NCBI GenBank assembly: GCA_008973525.1
Contig: WACJ01000513.1
Coordinates: 1,488,001-1,552,000, forward strand
Direction: 5' to 3'
Length of the DNA stretch: 64,000 nt
Origin: Stenopsyche tienmushanensis
Taxonomy: Eukaryota > Arthropoda > Insecta > Trichoptera > Stenopsychidae
Positions within the stretch are counted from its first letter, which is position 1, and each line of letters begins with the position of its first letter. Position numbers and translations under genes: made by a program. Under the pieces are notes generated by a model. It was not told where the DNA came from. It saw only the letters and a list, made by a program, of their open reading frames with translations, and did no database searches. Positions 33,721 to 47,437 of this stretch are shown piece by piece.

Positions 33721-35440
33721 CGCCAAAGCTAGTTACTGTGTTGAGGCAAATTCACCAAAAAAGAACTACACTCAATAAAATTTCATAACATTAAAACTAG
33801 CGGGTATTTTTCAAAATAATTTGAAGAAAATGTGTAGAATAATTTGCCATATTTTGCAATTAAAAGACATTTGTGTATGCTCGTCCAGCAAGTCACCTGG
33901 ATGAATGTATTGACGATGGACGCTCTTGCAGCTTCCAAGGCCTCCTTTCCTCGCAATAGCTATATAAATATGATAGTATTAAATCTATATTTGACCTAAT
34001 AACTCCACATTACTTTACAGATAACCAATTTCAAAAACAAACGAATGAATCGACTCTCATTAAAAATATTAGGGAAGAAAGAGATCTCGCTATAATGTTT
34101 GATTAACGAGCATTCATGCATTATCTTGTATAATTTGTTCAATCAACTTATATGTAATAATACGTGCTGCTGGCAAATTTTTACCACCAATTTTTCAAGT
34201 TTTTAAGTTCAAATCTGGTGAATAGGTTGCATTATCTTGATGAAACAATATTTATTTCTAGCCAAATGCGGTTGTTATTCTTGGTTTCATCACTCAAATG
34301 TTGCAATAAGCACGCATAATACTCACTGTTGATCCTTTTTGAATAATCAGTGAAAATTATCCCATGCATGTCTCCTTTGGAGCCGATTCTCTCCTTTGAG
34401 TCCGTTGTTTTGACTGTCGTTTTATGTCAGGTATAATGTGATGGACCTGTGTTTCATCCGTACTTATGAATTGACGCAAAAACTCGGTTTTATTACTATG
34501 AAATATCGCCAAGCATTCGATTGAAACGACGCTGTTATTGTTCCCTTGTTAACAAACGCAATACCCATCTCGTGCATGGCTTTCTCATAGTCAAAATTTT
34601 AATCAATATGCTCGTGTAACCTCTGTTTACGTTGAAATACTGTCATCTAATATTTTATTATTGTAAACGAAGAAGCTGACTCTCCCAGAGTAGAATCTAG
34701 TTCGGCTTTGATATCGATTGGACTGAGACCATTCAAATTATTGTATCCATGTTTATATAGACTTAAAAATGAAGCTATTATAGTAATTTTTTTAAGCAAT
34801 AACTACCATCTATACGTCAGTTTGGGTACTTCTTGGACTATCTTTTTAATAGCTGAAGAAGTGTGTGAGCCCATGCGCTATGATCCAATATTGAAGTCTG
34901 GATGATTGGCATTATGTCAACCTATTAGCGTATAGACTTGCCAGTTCAGACCCTGGGAAGTTCGAGGAACTGAACAAGCAAACACATAGACTGCCTTGAA
35001 GAAGGTGAAAACGAAGAATCTCATTTTGCAACCATAACAATATGTTTTGAAATCGTCGAGCTGAGGGGTAATCTTGGGTAGCCCAATTGGAATGGAAAAT
35101 ATATTCTTTCGTGAATGTCCTCACACATAAGGTCGTTTAAATCCTGACTGTCAGTAAATTAAATGGGCACACGTTGAAGATAAATATTATTAGCTCATGT
35201 TATTGAAAAATTTATCTCCGTATATGTGTAATAAAATAGAGATAAATTTATTTGACGAACAATTCAACTCGTCTCAGGTTCTGTATCAATGATTTGATTT
35301 TAATCAGTACTCTCTCCTTTGCCAAAAATTATATTCTTCAAAATTTCAGCGATTCAAGCGTTTCCAGCAATAGAATCAAATAAATTTTTGCCAATATAAC
35401 ATTGACGTTCACAAGCCTTTCTGCGTATTAAATATGTATG
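33721..35440. repeat. Left arm of a large inverted duplication
   Basis: The reverse complement of this region aligns with 37232-39518. Long near-identical tracts include 34771-34920 against about 38270-38418, and 35100-35290 against about 37390-37570. The arm contains a deleted mariner on the minus strand (34140-34850) plus non-mariner sequence up to about 35440. It lacks about 530 bases present in the right arm. Confidence 0.85.
34140..34850 (-). mobile_element. Deleted mariner in the left arm
   Basis: The minus strand starts at an end-like CAGCTATTAAAAAGATAGTC with CAAGAAGTACCCAAACTGAC. It has leader SPIDIKAELDSTLGE and catalytic traces of a DET--HH...QSKQ block, then HQDNATYSPDL, where the stretch normally between HQDN and SPDL has been removed. 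It mirrors 38345-39100. Confidence 0.7.
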
Positions 35441-37230
35441 CGCAGGTCTTACCTCCATATGTTGTTTTAATTCGTGTTTAAAATCAAAGTGTTCAAATGT
35501 TAACATATACATCTCAAAAATTGTATGCAATACGCTGACACAATAGTGTAAAGCATACAATGTTTGCAATTGAAGCTTAAACGAATTCATTAGGGCCGAG
35601 TTAGTACAATTGAATAAAGGGTATATATCGTGGTACTGGGAAGAGTCGCTTAAATCAAAATTGACACAGCTGCGCCGATTGAGAGTGCTGATACAATTGG
35701 TTAAGTGGCAAAATTAAATTTCACACTCCTTTGAATATAAAGACATTAATGCGACATAAGAGAGGTTATATGGCAAAATTGAAGTCATCCCATGAATAGA
35801 AGTAATTGATTGAAGTGTTCAATCAAACGCATTGTCACATGTGACTGTGAATGCTTTTGTGCTTTCATTACGTGGTCGAATAAAAATATTTGTGTCAGCG
35901 AACCAGAGCCGATTGCTCGTATTTGCATTATTGATTACGTCTCAATCTTATTTTAAAATTTATATATCGACAGCAAGGTGGTAATATAAGATCGAAAATT
36001 ATATAAAAGTGAATACTTATGTTTCTTAATTAATATAATGATGTTGAACTTACAAGTATGCTCTGCAATATGGTCAAAATCTCGATTGTGTTCAGCAACA
36101 CAAGCTTGTGATGTTCGGGGTAGCACAATGACTAGACTATAGGATCGGTGCAACAAGTAGAATACGATAGACTGAGTATCGATCGCGAATACATACGTAA
36201 GGCAGTGCACAACATAAATACGAAATACGATATCAAAACGATGCACCACACGATACTAATATCCAGTGTAGAAGGGTGGATATTGACTGGGAATATCAGG
36301 ACGAGAATAGAAGCAAGACGGGAGAAATAAGAGGGTGGGACAAATTGAACGTATTCCATAAATGCGAACTATTCGCATATACTTTAGTCGCATGATAAAC
36401 GTTCAAATATGCATTTAAATACGAATTAAATATAATATGCGGTTTTTTAAAAAGAACATCCTCATCTCGAATACGCATTTTTACCGTTTTTGCTGTTATA
36501 TTTCCTAAAAAATGCTCCATTTCGTTTTGACATTAAAGTGACAGTTAGCGCATAAATGTTAAAAACATAATAAATTGAAAATTGACCATTAACTTTTTTT
36601 TTATAAATCGATCGCAAAAGAGGAGCAAAATGTCCCCAATTAAATATTTTTACAATAATATTTTTAAAAAATATTTTTATATTGCGCCCATAATATATTG
36701 CGACTAGAAATTGGCATTTTCGATGTATTTTTGACGTTTGATAAAAATTTCGTTTAAAAATCGATCGATGAAAATATTTTTATTCGCCGTTAAATTGAAT
36801 TATTTTATAGTTTAATCGCGCATTATTATTTGATTAGGATTTAGGCATTTTTTAACAAGCGTGAACTATTATCTTCGATCGCAAATCGATATTAATATAT
36901 GAAAATTGAATTATTTGTTAAATTTTATTTATAATAAATGAATTAAATTCATTTTATTTTTAATTCACATAAATCTAATATTTAAAAAGTATAAATTTAT
37001 CATTTGGACGTTTATGTTGCATTGTATATATGTACTAGGTATTGGTATATAATGGCTGTTCCTGGATTTTCATTAAAAAATTTGGATTATTATATTTGAT
37101 CGATCGCCTCGATCTACGTTTAATCCAATTTTTTGTTTATGAACAAAATAAGAAAAAAAACATTGAAACAAGGCTGCCTGCTTTACCGATACATCCTCAA
37201 CAAACAATTATGAGATTGTAAGAACTGCTC
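35440..37230. other. Spacer between the inverted arms
   Basis: About 1.8 kb, AT-rich. The minus-strand open frame at 35953-36249 contains SLVIVLPRTSQACVAEHNRD, which I cannot assign. No splice-linked gene model is convincing. The part at 36540-37160 is especially AT-rich and has no structure I can see. Confidence 0.4.
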
Positions 37231-37231
37231 A

Positions 37232-39518
37232 ATATGCAGACGTTGTAATTAATTCTGCATAGTAAAAGGCTTGCAAACGTATATTGGCAACAATTTATTT
37301 GATTCTATTACTTGAAACTCTTGGCAGTGGAAATTTGAAGAATATGATTTTTGACATAGGAGAGAATACTGCTTCAAATCAAATCATCGACACAGAACAT
37401 GAGACGGGTTGAATTGTTCGTCAAATAAATTTATCTTTATTTTATTACGCATTTACAGAGATATATTTTTTAATAACATGAGTTAATAATATTTATTTTC
37501 AACGTGTGCTAATTTAATTTACTGACGGTCAGGACTTAAACGAACTTATGTGTGCAGACATTCACGAAATAATATATTTTCCATTCTAATGGCGCTATAA
37601 AGAATGTTTTACAAAAAAATCCATCATAATCTGAAGGTTCGTATATAAAATGATTGTTTAAAAGTATTTAATGACTACTGAAGTGTGGATATATTGTACA
37701 CTTCTTCGTATAAAAGGACTAAATTGTAAGTTTGAGAGATGTAGACGGCTTTATTAGATATCATCGTTTGCTTTATATTGATGCTGGCATGATTTTCGAG
37801 CTTTATTCAGACGCACACTAAGCAATTAATCTGTGTGAATGCATCGAAAGGAGCTTTCACAAATGTTTCGATCGAGAATGTGGAGAATTTGTAAAGATCA
37901 AGCAGTTTTTCTTGGAAGACAGTGAAAAGCTACTTTATATATGACCTTGTTGATTTTATTAAAAAGGGCTCGTTTACTTGCTATGGTTAAGATGAAGACA
38001 TATATGACGCTTAAATACATCTCGGATTTGCTCCGGCAACAACTGAGAATGTTTCTCCGTCCACGTGAACCTTACCCAAGCAAATTCAAGACCGGGTGCT
38101 TCCCTCTTATAGGCTCACCTTGATGCTCAGTTTGATAATTTCAAAATGTGTTATGGTTGCAAAGTGAGATTCTTCGTTTGTCCCTCTTCAAGGCAGTCTA
38201 TGTGTTTGCTTGTTCAGTTCCTCGAACTTCCCAGGGTCTGAACTGGCAAGTCTCTATACGCTAATAGGTTGACATAATGCCAATCATCCAGACTTCAATA
38301 TTGGATCATAGCGCATGGGCTCACACACTTCTTCAGCTATTAAAAAGGTAGTCCAAGAAGTACCCAAACTGACGTATAGATGGTAGTTATTGCTTAAAAA
38401 AATTACTATAATAGCTTCATTTTCAAGTCTATATAAACATGGATACAATCATTTGAATGGTCTCAGTCCAATCGATATCAAAGCCGAACTAGATTCTACT
38501 CTGGGAGAGTCAGCTTCTTCGTTTACAATAATAAAATATTAGATGACAGAGTTTCAACGTAAACAGAGGTCACATGAGCATATTGATTAAAATTTTGACT
38601 ATGAGAAAGCTGTGTACGAGATGAGTATTGCGTTTGTTCACAAAGGAACAAAAATAGCGTCATTTCAATTGAATGCTTTGCGATATTTCATAGTAATAAA
38701 ACCGAGTTTTTGTGTCAATTCATAGCTACGGATGAAACACGGGTCCATCACATCATACCTGACATAAATCGACAGTCAAAACAACGGACTTAAAGGGGAG
38801 AATCGGCTCCAAAGTAGACGAAGAAAGATTCGTCTGCAGGAAAGATCATGGTATCAGATTTTGGAATGTGCATGGGATAATTTTCATTGATTATTCAAAA
38901 AGGATCAACAGTGATTATTATGCATGCTTATTGTAATGTTTGAGTGAAGAAATCAAGAAAAAACGGCTGCATTTGGCTAGAAATAAATATTGTTTCATCA
39001 AGATAATGTAACCTATTCACCAGATTTGAAAATGAAAACTTGAAAAATCAGTGATAAAATATTTGCCAACAGCACGTATTATTACACATAAGTTGATTGA
39101 ACAAATTATACGAGATAATGCATAAGTGCTCGTTAATCAAACATTATAGCGAGATCTCTTTCTTCCCTGATATTTTTAATGAGGGTCGATTAATTCGTTT
39201 GTTTTTGAAACTGGTTATCTGTAAAGTAATGTGGAGTTATTAGGTCAAATATAGATTTAATACTATCATATTTACAAAGATATTGCAAGGAAAAGAGGAC
39301 TGGGAAGTTGCGAGAGCATCCATTGTCAATACATTCATCCAAGTGACTCGCTGGACGAGCATACATAAATGTCTTTTAATCGCAAAATGTGGCAAACTAT
39401 TCTACACATTTTCTTTAAATTATTTTGAAAAATACCTGCTAGCATTAAAGTTATAGAATTTCATTGAGCGTAGTCCTTTTTTAGCAAATTTGCTCCATCA
39501 CAGTAAATAGCTTTGGCG
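37232..39518. repeat. Right arm of a large inverted duplication
   Basis: It is the inverted copy of 33721-35440, with an extra segment at about 37600-38128 that the left arm lacks. That segment contains only a 60-codon open frame (37941-38123) of no known type. The boundaries were judged by eye: the match starts near 37232 and ends at AGCTTTGGCG (39509-39518). Confidence 0.85.
38345..39100 (+). mobile_element. Deleted mariner in the right arm
   Basis: It opens GGTAGTCCAAGAAGTACCCA and then reads LSPIDIKAELDSTLGESASS, followed by a leap to NALRYFIV--K--F, ATDETRVHH, QSKQRT, GESAPK, KKRLHLARNKY and HQDNVTYSPDL. Most of the DNA-binding domain and the segment between HQDN and SPDL are missing. 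It carries the same deletion as the left-arm copy. Confidence 0.72.
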
Positions 39519-39799
39519 ACACCTGAGTCTGCGAGTAGCGAAAGAGTTAATATTTTTGCTATAATAATAATGTTTTTTAACTTTATATATTTCATTTGGA
39601 ATATGGGACATAGATTTTGGATTCATATCTCTATCCCAATTACAAGCTAAATTCTAAATTCTAACATCTAATATATTTTATTTATCATATCATATCGTGC
39701 TTAAAATAGAGTAAAAATGGCTTGTAAAAACCTCTTTGTGAGATAAGTTCCTTACAAAAAATTATAAAATAAAATAAATACTTAATACTACTCATTCAA

Positions 39800-40860
39800 C
39801 CGTTCATTCTTACATCGCACATTCACGCCACAGTTGCTCAACAATGAGGACTCGCATTGCTTACTTTTCATTTTTAAATAAGATGTCTTTAGGCATCGTG
39901 TGCACATATCTAAAATGTCTGCCGTCATTGTTGCAGTTATCTAGGGACGATACAAGCGGATTGGGATGTAGTCGTTTCAAATTGCAATTGGTGTTATAAG
40001 CAATATTTAGTGCTTTATTCTGCACGACTTGCAACTTTGAAATGTTTGATTAGTATACATTACTCCGCATGGGTGCGGTGAATGTGAACGCTGGAAAAAT
40101 GACTGTCATTCCGTCTACGGTGTATACAAGAGAGCACCTTCAAAGCTGCCAGCCCTCGCGCTCAAGACCAGGACACATTAGCTTCATGTCCAGATTCACT
40201 TCCAAATATCTCACCTGGAGTTTCCACAGAAACTGGCGAGTTCCGATGTGGATCGTATAGTATATCGGTGATTGCATTTCACGGAAAATAAGATAGCTTC
40301 CGATTTGTCGCTATTCAATTTTAATTTCCATTTACGCAAGTATTTGTCCGCTGCATTCAAAGTGCGTTGTAGATCAGCAGTCACTAAATTGTTGCTGCGA
40401 GAACTCGAGTAGTAGGCTATGTCGTCAGCATAAAGCGCGATGTTCGTTGATGCCATTTTTGGGATGTCATGTAAGAATATGTTAAATAGATGGGGTTCAA
40501 GGATGCTACCCTGGAGGACTTCCACAGGGATGGGAAATGGAGATAATTTTACGTTGTTGAACGCTACTAGGAAGGATCTATCGGTGAGATATGAGTGGAT
40601 AATTTTCGTGAGGTACGAAGGTATCACAAGAGTGATCATTTTGTGAATTAGAGCCTTGTGCCAGACAGAATCGAAGGCATTTTTAATATCAAGGAGCATC
40701 AGGACGGTGCACCTCTTTAAGTTTTTCGATATATGTTCGACCAGTCTGGTCAGTTGATGGACCGTGGAGTAGTTTTTTCGGGAAACGAATTATTCACTGT
40801 TGATGTGACTCATAAGTAAATTCATCTATTTTATTTTAAATTAACCTATCGAAAGCTTAC
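39800..40860 (-). mobile_element. Jockey-type retrotransposon reverse transcriptase fragment
   Basis: An uninterrupted frame (40699-40211) encodes MLLDIKNAFDSVWHKALIHK, PSYLTKIIHSYLTDRSF, VEVLQGSILEPHLFNIFLHD, IALYADDIAYYSSS and LRKWKLKLNSDKSEAILFS: reverse transcriptase blocks with an intact YADD core. GVPQGS has become VEVLQGS. The flanking parts (40700-40860 and 39800-40210, with WKLQVRYLEVN and MKLMCPGLER) are frameshifted. It is truncated at both ends. Confidence 0.85.
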
Positions 40861-40869
40861 TCATCGACG

Positions 40870-43550
40870 GAAGTAAGCTTATCAGCCTATAGTTAATAGG
40901 GTTGCTGCTGTTTTTTTTCCTGGCTTAGTTATGAGAATAACTTTTCTAATTTCCAAGCCGCTGGGAAATACTCTGCTCGAAGGTATGTATTAAATATTTT
41001 ATCCATTTGAATAACAACCTCAAAGGAAGGTTTTTCTCAACATGCGTCACTCATTATCTTTAACGTGGTTGAACAGAGCAAGTATAAGAATAACAATAAG
41101 CAGACTGTTTTGAGGAGGGATAAAATGAAGAATTTCACTTTGCAAATATTACAATATTGTCTTCCTTTGCTTTCCATATTGTTTTGAAATTGCCGAACTG
41201 AGAGAGCAAATCTAAGAGTCTCGACCAACCCAGTTTTGACTTAATTTAGGTAAGGTGCACGTGGATGCAGAGACACCCTCATTTGATGTAGGACAGAATC
41301 CAAGATGCATTTAAATATAATCTGTGTAATTATACCTTCATTATCGAACAAATGAGCAGATAAATGTATAAGACAGACTGTTAGTTATGCGTTTTACAAA
41401 TGCGTATTATACTGGAACTAATTCTGTACGCAGAACTACGAGGTTTTTATTTAAATTCAAATTTGATCCCTTTTTTGCCGTATAAAATCATCAATATCAT
41501 CAAATAAAATTCAGAATTGCTTGCATTACAAAATTAAGAATTGATAGTGCATTACATAAGGTTAGTCAAGCGCTGGGTTTTCAAATTTTCACTGATCGCG
41601 TACCCTTTATGCACCCGCGTGTACTACGACTATTTTGTAAATGTTTAGGAAATATTTACCGATGGCATTATAGGAAAGCTTTCTTCTAATGCACGTATGG
41701 AAATATATTTAAATGTGTGAATGCAATTGTGAATCGCACGCAACTAAAACAAAAAGAAATGATCGACGCTCTGATCGTGAGCACGACTTGTGTTGTTGAC
41801 ATTTGACCCGGACTACATACTGCTCATGTTTATTATATTTGTTTAGATAAATATAACACGGCTCTCGCGCGTGGTTCACATTTTCACACAACATTGCAAA
41901 TTAAGAAATCAATACCGTGCAATATGCAAAGATATCAGGTATTATGCCGATAATATTTGGGCAGCGCATTAACTGCTTTAAATTTTATCTTTATTGTATT
42001 CAGTTATGTCGAAGTGTTTTATGCTTAATGCTTGAAAATCTGAAAAAATATCTCTGGTCTCCGTCAAGACAAAGATGGATGAATTTTTTTGTCACTCTAA
42101 TAGAATAGATTTCGTTATATATACCGGATAAATAGTAAAATATCATTTTGACGCAATGTGGGGCTTCGCTGGAAAGGTTTTCTTACCATTGTGTTGTGTT
42201 ATTCTGGGACCTACACACTTTCGAGTGAGACAAAGGAACTGTACTAGTTCAATAACCGGCAGTTTAATTAATGATGTTATTGATATTTTCGTTTTAAAAA
42301 ATTTGCGTCGATCATTTTCGTCCTCATTTAGATCCCACAGGGAACAAAGTCGAACAAACGCTGAGCATTCAAGATAACGTTTAATTTGTTTATGTTAAAT
42401 TGACGTTTATGCTTATAACAGCACTAATATCGAGCAGCTTAATTTTGACATCGATAGTAGAACACATCTAATGTATAACTTTGCGCCATTATATTTTGCA
42501 AATAAAAATACACAATAAACCTTAAAATGATCATTGAATCAATATCAAATGCTTAAATATATAAAAACCTTTGAAAATAATATTTTTTTAAAAAAATCTG
42601 TCTTATGTGTGTATTTTTCGTTTTTATTTCGATATTTCTAAATTATTTTATACTGTAAAATTAATATTCAACCTTTTGTATTTGTAGGATCAATCCCCAA
42701 ATAATACAAAATAGTTCTCAACCTAATAAAGTTTAGAATTATGATCGAGTAAATTATGAATATTTAATTTAATTATTATTTTAATTTTCGTCGGTGAATA
42801 TACAGATTTTCAGAATTGACTTAAAATATTTATAAATGTGAGTGTTTGCATGTGCCAAATGAAGAACCACTGGGGACTATACCTTTCATATTTATCAAGG
42901 ATTTGTTCACGAGAGACATGGGCAATGAAATTTTTTGTTCAAATCGCCCCAGGCGAATGTCTTTTACGATGAGAAAAATATTTAGTTAAACTACGTAACC
43001 GAAATGTTAAGCCTATAGGGCAGGGGAATCAACTAATTTTTGCTCAGGGTTCGCTATTTCAATAAAAATCCTCTGTGAATAACTACTTAATTAATATAAT
43101 TTCGACAGTTCTCATCACAGACAAAAATGTGATCCGCTTGAGTACCCATTCCTCCCACCCCCTCCCAAACGTTCCCACGGAAGCATTAAATACAAATGAT
43201 CGACGAAATATTTAAGCTCAGGCTCAATTAGTTGGGTCCATGAAAGGGCATCTGTGCAACATCTACAATAATAAGGGTAGTTTTTTTAAAACTTGGATTT
43301 AATAATAGCGAGTTCAGTTTTCGAATTAAATTTGTGTGTTTTTTTTTAAATTTTAAATAGCCTGAGACCAATAGTAGATTATTATAGAAACGTATGAAAC
43401 ATATGCCCTAGGCTTATGATCAGAGACCCTCAAACACATTTTAAAAAAATAAGTTTATCCATTTTGAAATATAGCCGGAAAAAATATTATGAAAAAATTA
43501 ATTTGATTTAAAATACTTCAAATTAATTATATATTAATCATATATGTAAA
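40870..43550. other. Gene-free AT-rich stretch
   Basis: A segment at 41040-41230 resembles 38150-38210 and 34975-35050 in part (TGCAAATATTACAATAT, then AGAGCAAATCTAAGAGTC) and may be another piece of the duplicated unit. The open frame at 42156-42377 starts with MWGFAGKVFLPLCCVILG, which is hydrophobic but unassigned. Nothing else is supportable. Confidence 0.35.
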
Positions 43551-43552
43551 TA

Positions 43553-43935
43553 TTAGGGGTATCGAAAAGTATTCGCCTATTTTAAGATCTTATGCTTCTC
43601 AGCTCAGTTTGTATCCAGACACACTGATGAAAACATCTTTGAAGCTTAAGCGGTGAAGCGAGAACCGGAGGACTTTTGAATTTTGAAAATAATGCACTTA
43701 AATCCAAAATGTGTCTCATGGACAAAATGAATAGGATGGGTGTTATGGGGTAGGATGGGTAACGCACGCCTTAGACGAACACAATAAAAACGAGCGACAA
43801 AACACGTGCTACCTCTAGAAGGGGTTCCTTGACAACCCAAAAAATTGTTCCTTTTTAAATAGCATTGTAAATGCTGATGAGAAATGGCTCATTTACAATA
43901 ATGTACGACGAAAAAATCAATTACTTTCTCGAAAA
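43553..43935 (+). mobile_element. Mariner fragment with one end
   Basis: It begins TTAGGGGTATCGAAAAGTAT after TA. The plus strand reads ADEKWLIYNNVRRKN near the right side, the first catalytic Asp block, with the usual TGDE changed to NADE. It shares its end with 51179-51526 and 14807-15579. The right end was not found. Confidence 0.68.
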
Positions 43936-45502
43936 GAATTTTAATTAAATTATGCCTTGTTAAAGTTATGGGGATTTGATTATAACCTGCGAATTCCGAA
44001 CGTTCATGTGATATGCCCCAATATTATGTTCATAACTAATAATTTTTAAATAGAATGCCTGCAATTCCTTTCATTGAATTATTGTTCAGTTGATTTGCTA
44101 GATTGGCATTCATCTTTAGTTTGGTACTGCCTGTTTGTTAAGGGGTGTATTGAATAGATTTCTAAAGAATTCAACTGAAATGGACTGAATTGGATCCATA
44201 TAAACTTTATCCATCGTATTAAAGACTTGACAATGATATTAATATTGAGCACACACCTGCCGTATAGGAGAAGGATGTACATTGATATTCACAATAAGGC
44301 AAGGAGTGGTTTCTGATGGTGCAAAAAATTGGTGAACAATTGTGAAATTACTGCCGTGTGATGCTTGACGACCTTTATGAAGAATTTCCTGACATTTCTC
44401 GAGGTCTCCTTGATGATGTTGTATCGGAAAAGTTTGGTTTGATTTGGTCGCGGAAAAGTGTGTTCTTCCCGCCGGCTTCGTAGTAATCTCGCAGCTGAGG
44501 CATTTCTCTGAGCAATTTTTTTTTATGAAATGTTTAGCACACAAAAATGTTAGTCAACAAATCAGTATCTAAATAGATATATTTTTGTACATGGAGTGTT
44601 TCTGTATCATTTAAAATGCTTGGAGAAGGTGTGATAAGCGTTCAATGATGAAGGATTTATCATTAGGATACAACCTGCATCATCTCTCCAGATGTTTGAT
44701 CATAAAAATCCAAGCTGAAATATGAATATATACACATTACAATATAAATTTAATAGCATAAAGGATACGTTTATAGATTTTGTAGAGCAATCGATGCCTC
44801 GCAAGATTCCACAATTCAATTCGCAAACAAAAAAAGTTTCCCAAATGTATACACGCACGCTTAAAGCGAAGCAAGCGCAAATTTGTAAAGGCCACCCTGA
44901 AGCGGTAAGGGTTGAAATTTGAATAGTTAATTTCATCATTTGTACCGACTACATATTTATATAAAGGCAACATTGTCTTATGAGTAAAATTTTTGTGGGT
45001 ACCAGTAAATCAGCTCCGGGGCACAATTTTAAGTACTGAAATAATATGGCATCGCCTCCGGCAAGCAGATGGAATGTTTATTATGCTTTTGCCAGCGGCA
45101 ACTGGATATAGCAATAGGATACTATATCATACTAATACACCCCCGTAATGAGCCTCCATATATTTTATAATGTGTACGCTCATTTGAACAACCTTTCTAC
45201 CAAAACGGACTAGTTTTTATCGTATGCCATCTACCTGCAATCTCTAGAGCAGCGAAACAAAGGCGCCACACTGTTGAACGCGACGAAGATGTCTTCTGCT
45301 GGATCGACAGAAAAAAACGTTTAAACTAAAAAAGTTCACTTCCAATGGTTTTAAATCCTTTTTTGTCAATAAGATGATCTGGACAAACTTTTTTGGTTTT
45401 GCGATGAGTTTTTTTAAATAGTACCTTACCAAATCTGCCAGACTTTGTCCATTGAAGAGTTGCTACTTTGTTGGCAACTAACTTGCTCCACTATCTTGAA
45501 AA

Positions 45503-45772
45503 TTGTTATTTTGTGTACCTGGCATAAAAAATGCAGCTTTTTTCTACAATATGCTGGATATTGCAGCATTGACATCATTCATAGTATATGAGAAGTATAA
45601 GAACCATCTCACCGATGTACATAAGAGCCTGGTGATACCAAATGCAGAAGAAAAGATAAGCATAGAAATTAATATGCTAGAAATGATCATGCAGAATTGG
45701 TCAGGTGAACGACAAGCTTCGGAGAAAACTCTGGAACGGGAAGAGATATTCTCTCCGCAGGCTCATTTGTAA
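45503..45772 (+). pseudogene. piggyBac-type transposase C-terminal fragment
   Basis: The frame VPGIKNAAFFYNMLDIAALT followed by SFIVYEKYKNH resembles the conserved piggyBac/PGBD block (RWP...FYNMLDIAA-NA-V-Y). It continues through EKISIEINMLEMIMQNW to a stop. On the minus strand at 45244-45432 a KPKKFVQIILLTKKD frame is also open, but I would not assign it. No TTAA-bounded ends were located. Confidence 0.6.
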
Positions 45773-45849
45773 TCTCGTAACTGTAATAAAGATAATACTT
45801 AATACGGGATAATAATAAAAAAGCATTTTTGAAAACCGATTAACATTCA

Positions 45850-46038
45850 GACAGATTTATGCGAAAATTTGAGCTGTTGAATACGTGCCATCGAGCAAAA
45901 CTGCGGCGGACATTTGAACGATATTATATTTTGTACTTAATGCCATAAAATATTCTTTCAAATAAAAAGCAAATTTAGTAGATATCTAATATATAACATG
46001 TTTTATTTATATTTAAAGATCGAGCGTCTCTATTGTAA
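45850..46038 (+). mobile_element. IS630-type element 3' end
   Basis: It contains TGCGGCGGACATTTGAACGA with a TATTATATTTTGT continuation, matching GGHLNDIIF, and then the same 3' sequence as 27110-27240 (CAAATAAAAAGCAAATTTAG, ACATGTTTTATTTATATTTA). This is the end of another copy of the 26880-27243 family. Confidence 0.65.
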
Positions 46039-47437
46039 TGATCTATATTTTTTTCGCTTGGATGATGTATTCATTGCATACGTATATGGTACGGAAGTGA
46101 TCGTAATGATGAAGTTATTCATTTTGTATGACCTGAATGGAAAGCTCGGGGGATGGTTGAAGGATGTGGGAGGGACGGGGTGGGAATGGGGGCTGAAGAG
46201 TTGGCCTACGGCGACCGCAGAGCGCTCATGATGACCCAGGGCGGAAGGCCTCCCCAACTTTGCAAAAATAATAATCGCTCCACGACAATCAACACTTCCA
46301 ACGAATGACCCTCGATCTTCACGATTTCAAAGTAAAGTGCATCAATTTGTGCGTAAATAAATACAAATCGCCTTTATGAGAAAAAAAAATCGAAAATTTC
46401 AAGCATGTAAATTCGAGAAAAATATTCATTTAAATTGTGTAGTTTTAGTACAGAAATAATGATGTTAATTAAGGGCAGCAAGAAGGAGAGACTCGTCCTA
46501 TTGTTTCGGTTAGGTTGTAAAAAAAATGCATTTTTTTCTCGCCATAATTAGACTAATGGCGTCTGGCTATGTTCGTATTTTTTGAAAATGTTACAAAAAA
46601 GAAATGCTGTTTTAGAATTGGTTGGTTACTCCATCGTACGTTTCATTTACGCATTCATATCTTTTGTGAAGCCCGCGGCGGGCCGCAATGCGCAGACGTA
46701 CCCGCAGGGGACGACGCCTGCCAAACTGAGAGGTCACAACACTCACACATTCAATATAATGGAAACTTTAATTCCTCGAAGGGTTAAAGAGCTTCTCTTA
46801 TATATATTTTAAGCCCAAATAAAAAAAATGGACATTCGGGAGGGCACAAGGACTTTGAAAACTTTGATGCCCGTATCAAACAATCATTAAAGGATTTGTT
46901 TCTATTCCGCTTTGTATCCATCCCTCATCAGTTTATATAAGAAACTAGCCAGTAGCCGGCATGCATTACAATACCACATGCGCTTACGTGATTTATTGCT
47001 TCAGGTCACGTGTAGCGCGGGATAAAAGACTTGGATACGTGGTGTATCCGTTAAACATCTCGCAAAATAAATTGCGTACACAAACAATAAGAGATGCCCA
47101 TAAGAACTCCCCAAAGTTTCATTCCGCAAAACCGCCGATAACAACATGCTCATCCATTGATCGAACGTCAATTTAATTTTGAGCAGTGAGTGGCCATGAA
47201 AAAGCGAAGACCTGCTTAGATTTGTCCCGAATAAAAAAAATCAATTGAATTATTGGACTAAAAACTTCGTTTAAAAAATGTATGTGTCAATGCAATGTGT
47301 CAATTTCACAATGACATAATTTGTGGTACTACGGACGTCGTCACCGGATAGCCTTGATTGCGAGAAGACGTCCTTCCCGCGGCCAGATCGCTCTCCTTTA
47401 TCATACGAAGCATGCTTAAAAAGTAAGCGTACTGTAA

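Noticed and set aside
35354..36249. Minus-strand frames resembling chemoreceptor-like segments (HYCVSVLHTIFEMYML; ACVAEHNRDFDHIAEHT)
   Set aside because: The likeness is too faint; part lies in the inverted duplication and no exon chain keeps frame.
44239..44544. Open frame with LEKCQEILHKGRQASHGSNF as a possible gene
   Set aside because: No domain recognised and no splice partner; the flanks are AT-rich with transposon pieces.
46130..46330. Local GC-rich patch (GGGAGGGACGGGGTGGGAATG) as a CpG-island promoter
   Set aside because: No gene start is seen on either side; it may be another dispersed repeat.
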